Assembly (NCBI RefSeq): GCF_003258595.1
Contig: NZ_QHHQ01000008.1
Location: forward strand, 186,001-250,000
Length of the DNA stretch: 64,000 nucleotides
Direction of reading: 5' to 3'
From: Acuticoccus sediminis
GTDB taxonomy: Bacteria > Pseudomonadota > Alphaproteobacteria > Rhizobiales > Amorphaceae
Below the pieces are notes generated by a model that saw only the letters and a list, made by a program, of their open reading frames with translations, ran no database searches and was not told the DNA's origin. The position numbers were made by a program, and so were the translations under genes. Of this stretch, positions 35,858 through 44,012 are shown piece after piece (the first letter of the stretch is position 1; every line of letters starts with the position of its first letter).

Positions 35858-36616
35858 ATGAACGACACCGCTTCGGACGCTCTGTCCAAGGGCGAGCCCC
35901 GCTACCAGCAGATCGCGGCGCTGCTCCAGGACCGGATCGCGGTCGGCGAGTACAAGGTCGGGACCGTCATGCCGACCGAGCAGGAGATCTGCACCGAGTT
36001 CTCGATCAGCCGGCACACCGCGCGCGAGGCGCTCAGGCGGCTGACGGCGCTCGGCCTGGTGCGGCGTCGCCAGGGCTCCGGCACGGAGGTCATCGCGAGC
36101 ACCCCGCCGGCGGTCTACCGCCACTCGATGCGCTCGCTGCGCGAGCTTCTGGAGTACGCCGCGGACACGCGGATCCTGTTCGAGCCGGCGGCGCGGGTCG
36201 TCCCCGTTCCGGCGGACCTTCAGCGCGTCTCCAAGCGGGGGAAGTGGAACAGCTTCCAGGGGGTACGCCTCACCCTGGCGGGTGCGCCGATCTGCTTCAC
36301 GCGCATCTGGATGCCGGCCGCCTTCGCGGCGATCGCCGACGAGCTGCCGACCGCGCACGGGCCGATCTACGAGCTGATCGAGCGCCGCTTCCGCCGGCGC
36401 GTGGTGGAGGTTGTGCAGGACTTCACCGCCGAGCCCATGGGGGAAGAGGCGGCAGAGGCGCTCGGCCGCGAGGTCGGCGCGCCGTCGGTTCGGGTCGTGC
36501 GGCAGTATCTCGGCGCAGGTGAGCAGCCGCTGATCATCGCCGCCAGCTGGCATCCGTCCGAGACCTTCGCCTACACGATGCGCCTCCGCCGCGAGGAGAC
36601 CGGGCCGGACGCGTGA
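35858..36616 (+). CDS. GntR-family regulator, HutC subfamily (UTRA ligand domain)
   Basis: A 252-residue regulator. The winged helix occupies about residues 15-80: RYQQIAALLQDRIAVGEY, MPTEQEICTEFSISRHTAREAL, and the wing RRRQGSGTEV. The UTRA domain follows, with ICFTRIWMPAAFAAIADELP and a C-terminal strand GEQPLIIAASWHP. HutC-type regulators typically bind GT-N4-AC palindromes, which is the geometry of TTGTCCGGACAA. It is flanked by two operons with that site, so it is the best local candidate for the shared regulator. Convergent with the CoA-transferase gene, 3 bp apart. Confidence 0.9.
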   Translation: MNDTASDALSKGEPRYQQIAALLQDRIAVGEYKVGTVMPTEQEICTEFSISRHTAREALRRLTALGLVRRRQGSGTEVIASTPPAVYRHSMRSLRELLEYAADTRILFEPAARVVPVPADLQRVSKRGKWNSFQGVRLTLAGAPICFTRIWMPAAFAAIADELPTAHGPIYELIERRFRRRVVEVVQDFTAEPMGEEAAEALGREVGAPSVRVVRQYLGAGEQPLIIAASWHPSETFAYTMRLRREETGPDA

Positions 36617-36619
36617 GCC

Positions 36620-37777
36620 TCAAGGGATGCGCTTCAGGCAGGCGGCGATCGTCGCTTCCGGAACGCCGGCGCCGCGCAGCACGGTCTCGGTGTGCTCGCC
36701 GAGGGCGGCGAGGCCGGGGTCGATGCGCCCCGGCTCGTCGCGGAACTTGATCGGCGTCCCGATGTGGAGGGCGCCGTCCTCCGTGCGCACCTTCATCTCG
36801 CGCAGGGCCACCTGCGGGCGGTCGAACGCCTCCTTGAGATCGAGGACCGGCGCGAAGCAGACGTCGAGGCTCTCGAACCACGCCTCCCACTCGTCGCGGG
36901 TCTTCGTGGCGAAGGTCTCGGCGAGGAAGTCCTTCACCGGCTGCTGCGGCGGACCGGGCGGGCCGGCGGCGATCCCGATCAGGTCCGGGCGCCCGAGCGC
37001 ATTGAGGAGGTTGGCGGCGAACTTGTGCTCCACGCCGCCCAGCGCGACGTGCCGGCCGTCGCTGGTCCGGTAGATCGAGAAGAAGGCGTAGCCGCCGAAG
37101 GAGCGCTCCTCCTTCACGCGCGGCGCCCGGTTCTCCGCGAAGACGGGGCCGACGACGTTGGGCAGGAACGACATCGCCGCGTCCTGCATCGACATGTCGA
37201 TGACGTCGCCGCGCCCGGTCGTCTCGCGCCGCAGGAGGGCCATGAGGACCGCGACCAGGGTCATCAGCGAGCCGGACAGGTCGGCCACCGGCATGTGCGG
37301 GTTGGTCGGTTCGCCGTCGGCGCCGAGGTTCAGCGAGACGATGCCGGCGAGCGCCTCGATGGCGAGGTCGTGCCCCGGCCGCTTCGCCTCGGGCCCGACC
37401 TGCCCGAAGGCCGAGATGGACGCGTAGACGATCCGCGGGTTGCGCGCCGTGACCGCGTCGGGGCCGACACCGAGCCGGTCGACGACGCCCGGGCGGAACG
37501 CCTCGATGAAGACGTCGGCGGTGTCGACGAGGGTCATCAGCGCCTCGCGCCCCGCCTCGGTCTTGAGGTCGAGGACGACGGAGCGCTTGCCGCGGTGGGT
37601 GTTGCGGTACCAGACCGACACGCCGTCCTCCGACCGGTAGCCCAGTCCACGCGCCGGCTCGCCGGACGGCGGCTCCACCTTGATGATCTCGGCGCCGTGG
37701 TCCGCCATCAGCGTCGTCAGGTACGGGCCGGGCAGGAACATCGAAAGGTCGAGGACGCGCACGCCTTCGAGCTTCAT
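36620..37777 (-). CDS. Class III CoA-transferase (CaiB/Frc family), copy B
   Basis: A 385-residue family III CoA-transferase. The N-terminus is LEGVRVLDLSMFLPGPYLT, then IIKVEPPSGEPAR, RGKRSVVLDLK, and the catalytic Asp137 in KRPGHDLAIEALAG. It exchanges CoA between an acyl-CoA donor and a free acid via an aspartyl-CoA anhydride. It overlaps the next gene upstream by 4 bp (ATGA). It differs strongly from the tandem copy, so the two may form a heteromer or use different acids. Confidence 0.92.
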   Translation of the reverse strand: MKLEGVRVLDLSMFLPGPYLTTLMADHGAEIIKVEPPSGEPARGLGYRSEDGVSVWYRNTHRGKRSVVLDLKTEAGREALMTLVDTADVFIEAFRPGVVDRLGVGPDAVTARNPRIVYASISAFGQVGPEAKRPGHDLAIEALAGIVSLNLGADGEPTNPHMPVADLSGSLMTLVAVLMALLRRETTGRGDVIDMSMQDAAMSFLPNVVGPVFAENRAPRVKEERSFGGYAFFSIYRTSDGRHVALGGVEHKFAANLLNALGRPDLIGIAAGPPGPPQQPVKDFLAETFATKTRDEWEAWFESLDVCFAPVLDLKEAFDRPQVALREMKVRTEDGALHIGTPIKFRDEPGRIDPGLAALGEHTETVLRGAGVPEATIAACLKRIP

Positions 37778-38964
37778 CGCACTGTCCCCGCCGCCTTCAG
37801 CGCGGCGATCTCCTCGGCGCCGTAGCCCGCCTCGCCGAGCACCTCGTCGGTCTGGCCGCCGAAGGCGGGGCCGGCGTTCGAGGGGGCATCCGCGCCGGTG
37901 CGGATCGGCGAGGCGACCATGGCGAAGTCCGGCCGCAGCGGGTGCGGCGCGACACGCACGCCGCCGCGCTCGCGGAAGAACGGGTTGTCGAGCGCCTTGT
38001 CGATGGTGAGCACCGGCGCGGCCGGCACGCGGCCCCCGAACGCCTCCATCCACTCCGACGTGGTCCGGGTCCTGGCGAGCGGGTCGAGGATCTCCATCAT
38101 CGCGTCGCGGTTCCCCTTGCGGCCCTTCTGGGTATTGAAGCGAGGGTCCTCGGGAAGCTCCGGCGCGCCGAGCGCCTCGCACAGCGCCACGAAGAACTTC
38201 GGCAGGACGCACATGACGAAGACCCACCCGTCGGCCGTCGGCATCATCTCGCACGGGACGAAGTTGGGGTGGCCGGAGCGGGGGCGGGGACCCGTGACGG
38301 TGCCTTCGTTGAGGTACCACGTGGCCGGGTAGGAGAGCTGGTGCATCGCGACGTCGTAGAGCGAGACGTCGACGTCCCGCCCGCGGCCGTTGCGTGCGGC
38401 GCCGAGGAGCGCCGAGACGAGGCCGAGCGAGGCGGTGATGCCGGTCATGTAGTCGACCACCGAGAGGCCGGCCCGGGTCGGCAGGCCGTCCGGCTCGCCG
38501 GTCACCGACATCCACCCCGCCTCGGCCTGCATGAGGTAGTCGTAGCCGGGCCATGATGCCCGCGGTCCGGTCCGGCCATACGCGGAGAGATGGCAGCAGA
38601 CGATCTCGGGTTTCAGGTGGCACAGCGCCTCGTATGTGAGGCCGAGCGCGTCGGGCTGGTCGCCGCGCAGGTTGTTCATCACCGCATCGAAGCGCGGCAC
38701 GAGGCGGTGCAGCACGGCCTGACCCTCGGCCGTCTTGAGGTCGACGACGATCGAGCGCTTGTTGCGGTTGAAGGTCTGGAAGAAGTGGCTGTCGTTCTCG
38801 GACAGGAAGTGCGGGCCGGACATGCGGGCGCTGTCGCCCTGGGGCGGCTCGATCTTCACGACGTCGGCGCCCATGTCGGCGAGGTAGAGCGTGCCGAACG
38901 GGCCGGCGCCGAACTGCTCGACGGCGAGGATGCGCACACCCTCGAGTGGAAGGGGAAGGCTCAC
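37774..38964 (-). CDS. Class III CoA-transferase (CaiB/Frc family), copy A
   Basis: A 396-residue protein. LEGVRILAVEQFGAGPFGTL, VVKIEPPQGDSARMSGP and RNKRSIVVDLKTAEG are typical. Asp142 in SWPGYDYLMQAEAG is the catalytic residue. The GTG start at 38962-38964 overlaps the CitE-like stop by 4 bp. It is encoded between a CitE-like lyase and a second CoA-transferase, an arrangement that suits activation of a dicarboxylic acid followed by cleavage of its hydroxyacyl-CoA. Confidence 0.92.
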   Translation of the reverse strand: MSLPLPLEGVRILAVEQFGAGPFGTLYLADMGADVVKIEPPQGDSARMSGPHFLSENDSHFFQTFNRNKRSIVVDLKTAEGQAVLHRLVPRFDAVMNNLRGDQPDALGLTYEALCHLKPEIVCCHLSAYGRTGPRASWPGYDYLMQAEAGWMSVTGEPDGLPTRAGLSVVDYMTGITASLGLVSALLGAARNGRGRDVDVSLYDVAMHQLSYPATWYLNEGTVTGPRPRSGHPNFVPCEMMPTADGWVFVMCVLPKFFVALCEALGAPELPEDPRFNTQKGRKGNRDAMMEILDPLARTRTTSEWMEAFGGRVPAAPVLTIDKALDNPFFRERGGVRVAPHPLRPDFAMVASPIRTGADAPSNAGPAFGGQTDEVLGEAGYGAEEIAALKAAGTVR

Positions 38965-39818
38965 GCGGGGACCTCCATGCCGGCGGCGCGCGCGGCCTCG
39001 AGTCGGGCCCGCATCGTCCGGACGACGGGAGCCTCGATCAGCTTGCCGTCGAGGACGGCGACTCCCGTCCCCATGGCGTCGAACGCGGCGAGGACGCGGG
39101 CGGCCTCGGCGACCTCTGCGACGCTGGGGGTGAAGACGGCGTTGATGGCGGCGACGTTCGCCGGATGGATCGCCGCCTTGCCGGTGAAGCCCATTGCGCG
39201 GGCGGCCTCGGCCTCGGCGGCCACGGCGTCGTTGTCCCGGAAGTCGAGCGACGGCACGTCGAGGAGGCTGCACCCGGCGCGGCGTGCCGCATGGACGAGG
39301 CGGCCGCGTGCATAGGCGAGCGGGCCCGGCGAGAGGTCGAGGCCGAGGTCGGCCGAGAAGTCGACGGCGCCGAAGAGGAGCACCCGGAGCCGGCGCGAGG
39401 CGGCCGCGATGTCGTGGACGGCGTCGAGCCCGTCGCCGGACTCGATCAGCGCGCCCAGCGTGCAGGTGGCTCCGGCTTCGGACAGGATGGCATCGGCGAC
39501 GCGCACCTCGCCCGGCGTCTCCACCTTGGGAAGGAAGACGAGGCCGGATGCGGGCCGCGCGTCGGCCAGCGCCGCGAGGTCGAGAAGTCCGGCGCGCGTC
39601 GTCAGCGCGTTGATGCGCACGGCGCGCTCGAACCGTTCGCCGGTCGCTGCCCCCGTCAGCCAGGCGATCGCTTCGGCGCGGGCGCCGTCCTTCTCCTGCG
39701 GCGCGACCGCGTCCTCGAGATCGACGCAGACGATGTCCGCGCCGCTCGCCGCGGCCTTCGCGAAGCGGTCGGGCCGCGTGGCCGGAGTGAAGAGCAGCGA
39801 TCGGCGGGGGTTGGCCAT
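38961..39818 (-). CDS. CitE-like (HpcH/HpaI aldolase superfamily) CoA-ester lyase
   Basis: A 285-residue CitE/Mcl-type lyase. RSLLFTPATRPDRFAKA, VCVDLEDAVAPQEKDGAR, the metal-site ALIESGDGL and FGAVDFSADLG are all present, and GKAAIHPANVAAINAVFTP closes the barrel. Relatives cleave citramalyl-CoA, malyl-CoA or methylmalyl-CoA to acetyl-CoA (or propionyl-CoA) plus pyruvate or glyoxylate. GAGG is well placed before the ATG at 39816-39818. First gene of a unit with two CoA-transferases and downstream of operator site 5. Confidence 0.9.
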   Translation of the reverse strand: MANPRRSLLFTPATRPDRFAKAAASGADIVCVDLEDAVAPQEKDGARAEAIAWLTGAATGERFERAVRINALTTRAGLLDLAALADARPASGLVFLPKVETPGEVRVADAILSEAGATCTLGALIESGDGLDAVHDIAAASRRLRVLLFGAVDFSADLGLDLSPGPLAYARGRLVHAARRAGCSLLDVPSLDFRDNDAVAAEAEAARAMGFTGKAAIHPANVAAINAVFTPSVAEVAEAARVLAAFDAMGTGVAVLDGKLIEAPVVRTMRARLEAARAAGMEVPA

Positions 39819-39869
39819 GCGTCCTCTCGGGTGGCGGATGGGGCGGCGCGCTGACGGATCGCGCAAATA

Positions 39870-39879
39870 TGTCCGGACA
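39870..39879. promoter_or_regulatory. TGTCCGGACA operator-like palindrome, site 5
   Basis: Perfect 10-bp core within AAATATGTCCGGACAAATTC, 51 bp upstream of the CitE-like gene and in the 151-bp gap after the fusion regulator-hydrolase gene. The AT-rich flanks resemble those of sites 1 and 3. Confidence 0.7.
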
Positions 39880-39969
39880 AATTCGCGGTCCCGACAGCCG
39901 ATGTCAAGCAGTGCCGCGCCGCCCTTCCGCAGCGACGTGCACGCGTGGGCGCCGAGCGGACGCGGCGGC

Positions 39970-41559
39970 TCAGATCCGGTAGTCGCCGAGGAATTGCCCG
40001 ACGGCGTCCAGGCAGACCCGCCACGCCGGCTCGTGGTCGACCAGCACGTGGTTGCGGCTTTCGAGCGGGACGAAGTGGGCGTCCGGTATCCCCGCGGCGA
40101 CGGCGCGCCCGTGCTCCAGCGGGATGCGCTGGTCGTACTTGGAGTGCAGCACGATGGTGGGCGTGCGCACCTCGGCCAGACGGTCGCGCACGTCGATGTA
40201 GCCGAACGCGTCCTGGAAGCGGGCGGCGTTGCGGGGCGAGGTGGTCTGCCGCTGGAACTCGTCGAACCAGGCGAGCTCGCCCGGTCCGGCGTCCGGCATG
40301 AAGGTCTGCGAGAAGATGTGCCGGTAGGCGGGGTTGTCGGTGCCCCAGCCGAGCTCGGTGAGGGTGAGCACGGCCTCGCGCCGGGCCTGCTCCTCCGCGC
40401 TCGCGAGGTGCCGCCAGCCGGCCGCGTAGCCGCCCACAAGGATCAGGCCGCTGACGCGCTCGGGATGGCGCACGGCATACTCGATCGAGACCGCGCAGCC
40501 CTGCGATACGCCCAGCAGCGGGAAGCGCTCTAGCCCGAGCCGGTCGGCCACCGCCTCGAGGTCCTCGACGAAGGCCTCGAAGCTGAGGTCGTCCACGTCC
40601 CAGTCCGACAGGCCGCAGCCGCGCTCGTCGTAACGGACGAACGTGCGCTGGCGCGCGATCGCGGCGAAGCTTCGCCCCCAGATCGGGCTCGACCAGTCGA
40701 ACTCGAGGTGGTTCAGCCAGTTCGCGGCCTTGAGGAGGGGCGGGCCGGCGCCGACGGTGGCGTAGGCGATCTTCGTGCCGTCGGGCACGTCGCAGAAGCC
40801 GATCCGCTGCGCGCGCAGGGGACGCCGCCGGGTGATCGGCGTCGAGCCGGTCGCCGGAGCAGGCTTCGCCCGTCTCCCCCCGAGGGGGGCGGGACCGGCG
40901 GCCTTGCGCCCCGGGCTCGCGCGGACCTGGGGCGGGACCGGGGCTGCGGCCGGCGGGTCGGTCTCCTCCGCGTCCGGCGCGGGGGCACCGGCGGGGTCCG
41001 CCTCCCGCCAGAGCAGCAGCCACTTGGGCGCGGCGAGGGGCGAGATGTCGGGATGCGTCGCCAGGCGCCGCAGGACTTCGGCGCGGGCCTCCGCCGCGTC
41101 GTGCCGCTCCACCGCGAGCCAGGATTCGAACGCCGTGTCGCCCGCCCCGTCGAGCCCGTCCAGGAAGACGAGGTTGAGCTGGCCGGCCATCTCCTCCAGC
41201 TCGGCGACGGTGAGATCGCCCGTCCGCCGGCGCAGTCTCGCCTCGATGTCGCTGAGGTCGACGCGCACGTCGGCCGCGTCGAAGGTCACGCGCTCGCGGT
41301 CGGCGATGATGCGGGCGCGGTCCGGCGCGTCGACCACCTTGCGCAACTTGCTGAGCGACCAGCGGAGCGCCGCCTTCGGATCGTCCGGCAGGCCCCAGAA
41401 CAGTTCGCACAGCCGTTCGCGGCGTTGCGGACGCCCCGTCGCGACGAGGAACGCGAGGAGCGCGCGCGCCTTGCGCGAGGCCGGCAGAACCACCTCGACG
41501 CCCTGCGACACGACCCGCAGCTCGCCGAACAATGAGATCTCCAGCTCGTGTGACGCCAT
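39970..41559 (-). CDS. Fusion protein: SARP/OmpR-type winged-helix domain plus alpha/beta hydrolase
   Basis: A 529-residue single frame. Residues about 6-100 form a SARP-like winged-helix DNA-binding domain (FGELRVVSQGVEVVLPASRK, LLAFLVATGRPQRRERLCEL, LRWSLSKLRKVV), followed by a short helical BTAD-like part to about 185. Residues 190-250 are a Pro/Ala-rich linker. Residues 253-529 are an alpha/beta hydrolase with Ser352 (LLGVSQGCA), Asp476 (SKYDQRIP) and His504 (SRNHVLV). A cytoplasmic one-component regulator whose hydrolase domain senses or cleaves a small ester is plausible. It is divergent from the P450 gene, which it may regulate. Confidence 0.83.
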   Translation of the reverse strand: MASHELEISLFGELRVVSQGVEVVLPASRKARALLAFLVATGRPQRRERLCELFWGLPDDPKAALRWSLSKLRKVVDAPDRARIIADRERVTFDAADVRVDLSDIEARLRRRTGDLTVAELEEMAGQLNLVFLDGLDGAGDTAFESWLAVERHDAAEARAEVLRRLATHPDISPLAAPKWLLLWREADPAGAPAPDAEETDPPAAAPVPPQVRASPGRKAAGPAPLGGRRAKPAPATGSTPITRRRPLRAQRIGFCDVPDGTKIAYATVGAGPPLLKAANWLNHLEFDWSSPIWGRSFAAIARQRTFVRYDERGCGLSDWDVDDLSFEAFVEDLEAVADRLGLERFPLLGVSQGCAVSIEYAVRHPERVSGLILVGGYAAGWRHLASAEEQARREAVLTLTELGWGTDNPAYRHIFSQTFMPDAGPGELAWFDEFQRQTTSPRNAARFQDAFGYIDVRDRLAEVRTPTIVLHSKYDQRIPLEHGRAVAAGIPDAHFVPLESRNHVLVDHEPAWRVCLDAVGQFLGDYRI

Positions 41560-41618
41560 GCACGGGCTCCAGTGGATTCAAAACAACGCGTGTGGGGTCG
41601 GAATAATACGCCCTCCAC

Positions 41619-41639
41619 AACGCTGACAACAACGCTGAG
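41619..41639. repeat. Direct repeat CAACGCTGA x2 upstream of the P450 gene
   Basis: CAACGCTGA occurs at 41619-41627 and 41631-41639, spaced 12 bp start to start, with a partial copy CAACGC near 41585. The 171-bp gap lies between the divergent fusion regulator and the P450 gene. SARP-type DNA-binding domains bind short direct repeats near promoters, so this is a candidate site; the spacing is close to one helical turn. Confidence 0.35.
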
Positions 41640-41730
41640 CCCACAGATTGCGATTTGAGCCATCGATCTTTGGATTTTGCAGCGACGACTGTTCGGCGCG
41701 GCGCGGTGGCTATCAAAAAGGCGTGAAATC

Positions 41731-43032
41731 GTGGACGTTTTTAAGAAGAATTCCAATCCTAATACTTCCGAGGATGGCGCGCCGATCCGGTCCTTCATCG
41801 GACCGGAGAGCGGCCCCGGCGCGAACGGGGCCGAGGCGGGGCGGGCACCGCCGGTCATCGACATGCGGAGCTTCCTCGACGATCCGCACGGCGCCTTCGC
41901 GGCGCTGCGGGAGACACATCCCGTCGTCCAGGTCGGGGTGATGCAGTACTTCGTTCTGCGGGCGCGCGAGGTGCTCGACCTCTTCACCGACGGGCGCACG
42001 CGGCAGATCACGGGCGGCGACTACATTCGCTTCAACGCGATCCCCGAGGGCTTCACCGCCCAGTTCATCGAGGACGTGATGCTCTTCAACGAGGGGGAGG
42101 AGCACCGGGCCAAGCGCGGCCTCTTCGCACGAACCTTCACCTACGCGCTGATGCGCTCGAAGCGACCCGACGTCGCCGTGGTGGCGGATCGGATCGTGGC
42201 CGCGCTGCCACGGGGCGAGACCTTCGACTTCGTCGACCGGATGGCGGCGCGCGTGCCGGCGGAGATGATCGCGACGATCCTCGGCCTGCCGGTGCAGGAC
42301 GCCCAATACTTCGCGCCCCGGGTCTACGCGCTCTCGAAGGCGCTGACGCCGATCTACCCGCACGCGTGCCACAACGAGATCGAGGCGGCGACGGCGGAGC
42401 TCTACGCGTACGTCGCCGGGCAGCTCCGCTCCCGTCAGCGGGTGGCGCGGAGCGACGTGCTCACCAGCCTCGTCGACGCGTGGAGCGCCGATCCGGTGAT
42501 CGGCTTCTCGAGCCTCGTCAACCAGGTGATCGGCGTCATCCTCGCCGGGAGCGACACCACCCGCGCGGCGTTCGCGATGCTGGTGGCCCTGCTCCTGGAG
42601 CATCCCGAGCAGTGGGACGCGGTGAAGCGCGATCCGGATCTCATCCCCGGCGCGATCGCCGAGGGCATGCGCTTCGAGCCGTCGGTCGGCTCGATCTCCC
42701 GCACCGCCGTCGTGCCGATGGAGATCGCCGGCATGACGGTGCCGGCGGGGGCGATGCTGCGCCTCAGCACCATGTCGGCGATGCGCGACCCGGGCCTCTA
42801 CAGCGAGCCCGACCGCTTCGACATCCGCCGCGACGACCATCCCCGGCTGCACGCGGTGTTCGGGATGGGGCCGCACCGCTGCCTCGGCGAGATGCTGGCA
42901 CGCATCGAGATGGAGGAGAGCCTCGCGGCCCTGATCCGCGGGGCGCCGGACCTCGCGATGGAGGCCCGGCCGCAGATGACCGGCCTCGGCGGGATCCGCC
43001 AGATCACGCCGATGCCGGTCCGCATTCACTGA
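41731..43032 (+). CDS. Cytochrome P450
   Basis: A soluble bacterial P450 of about 433 residues. The I-helix oxygen-activation motif is ILAGSDTTRAAF, the K-helix ExxR is EGMR (AIAEGMRFEPS), and the heme loop is FGMGPHRCLGEMLAR with the thiolate Cys. I prefer the GTG at 41731 with AAGG nine bases upstream; a TTG at 41677 would add 18 residues. No ferredoxin or reductase gene is adjacent, so electrons must come from elsewhere. The substrate is unknown. Confidence 0.9.
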   Translation: MDVFKKNSNPNTSEDGAPIRSFIGPESGPGANGAEAGRAPPVIDMRSFLDDPHGAFAALRETHPVVQVGVMQYFVLRAREVLDLFTDGRTRQITGGDYIRFNAIPEGFTAQFIEDVMLFNEGEEHRAKRGLFARTFTYALMRSKRPDVAVVADRIVAALPRGETFDFVDRMAARVPAEMIATILGLPVQDAQYFAPRVYALSKALTPIYPHACHNEIEAATAELYAYVAGQLRSRQRVARSDVLTSLVDAWSADPVIGFSSLVNQVIGVILAGSDTTRAAFAMLVALLLEHPEQWDAVKRDPDLIPGAIAEGMRFEPSVGSISRTAVVPMEIAGMTVPAGAMLRLSTMSAMRDPGLYSEPDRFDIRRDDHPRLHAVFGMGPHRCLGEMLARIEMEESLAALIRGAPDLAMEARPQMTGLGGIRQITPMPVRIH

Positions 43033-43100
43033 CGGGCGCCGCGCCGGGCGGGGCTCGTCCCGCCGGTGCGTTTGCACCCGCAAGTCGGAAAGCATTTCAA

Positions 43101-43640
43101 ATGAACATTTGGGTCAACGCCCACGGGGATCTGTTGATCGTCGGGGTTTCGGGGGTCGTCGACAGCCGCGCTGCGGGTCCGCTCTACGACACGCTCGTCG
43201 GGTGCTCCCGGCACCGTGGCGCCAGGCTGATCGTGGACCTCGGCGGCGTGACGCGGCTGACGCGGGCCGGCGTGCGCGGCCTCCTCGTGGCCGCGCGCCT
43301 GGTGCGGCAGGGCGGCGGTACGATGCGCATCTGCGGTGCCGGCCCGGAGGCGGCGTCGCTGCTGGCGGACCTGGGGTTCCGGTCGCTCGTCACCCTCGAC
43401 GCGGACCGGGCCGCGGCGGTGGCGGCGATCGCGCCGGAGATGCCTCGGGTACCTCCCGCACGGTCCCTTGCGGCGGAGGCGGCGGTGTTCTCGACCCGCC
43501 CGGCCGCCGGGCTCGACCGCGCGCCTGTCGCCGCGCAGGACCGCTGCCGACACCCCGCCTCACGACCCGCAGAGCCGGTGTTCGCCCCGTTCGAAAGGGA
43601 TCCCGGCAATGCCGCCCGCTGGTACGGAGCGGGCCGATAG
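43101..43640 (+). CDS. STAS-domain protein (anti-sigma-factor-antagonist-like) with altered phosphosite
   Basis: A 179-residue protein. Residues 1-105 fit a STAS domain: NIWVNAHGDLLIVGVSGVVDS, RLIVDLGGVTRLTRAGVRGLL, and GGTMRICGAGPEAASLLADLG. At the usual phosphorylated Ser position (DSSG or TSAG) it reads TRAG, so classical SpoIIAA-type phosphoswitching by a Ser kinase is doubtful. The C-terminal 70 residues are Ala/Arg/Pro-rich and probably disordered. It follows the P450 gene by 68 bp. Confidence 0.7.
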   Translation: MNIWVNAHGDLLIVGVSGVVDSRAAGPLYDTLVGCSRHRGARLIVDLGGVTRLTRAGVRGLLVAARLVRQGGGTMRICGAGPEAASLLADLGFRSLVTLDADRAAAVAAIAPEMPRVPPARSLAAEAAVFSTRPAAGLDRAPVAAQDRCRHPASRPAEPVFAPFERDPGNAARWYGAGR

Positions 43641-43737
43641 GCACGGCTCCGACGCAGACCCGCCGCTCGCCCGCCAGTCCTCGGTGGATGAGCGCGGGGT
43701 CCCGTCCTCGTTCCCATCACAACAATGGAGATCTCCA

Positions 43738-43968
43738 ATGTATCCGAAGAAGGCCGCTGCGACGATCGGCGTCCTCGATCCAGAACGTCACAAGACCATC
43801 GCCCAGTCTTTCGGGAGCGTCGTGTGGCGCACGGCCCGCCGCATCGGAAAATACTTTAGCAATCACCGTCAGTACGACGAACTTCTCGAGATGCCCGACT
43901 ATCTGCTCGCCGATGTCGGCCTCTCCCGCGCGCAAGTGATCGAAGTGAAACGCGATCTTCGCCTCTAG
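43738..43968 (+). CDS. DUF1127 small protein (YjiS-like)
   Basis: A 76-residue basic protein. The C-terminal 40 residues, with NHRQYDELLEMPDYLLADVG followed by LSRAQV, fit the DUF1127 consensus. In alphaproteobacteria, DUF1127 proteins are small Arg-rich factors that affect RNA turnover, phosphate metabolism or carbon metabolism. The ATG at 43738 has a GGAG eight bases upstream. It is located 44 bp before glnII on the same strand. Confidence 0.8.
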   Translation: MYPKKAAATIGVLDPERHKTIAQSFGSVVWRTARRIGKYFSNHRQYDELLEMPDYLLADVGLSRAQVIEVKRDLRL

Positions 43969-44012
43969 GCCGGCGCGCCGCTCCTCCTCGCCTCGACAAC
44001 CACGGAACCATC

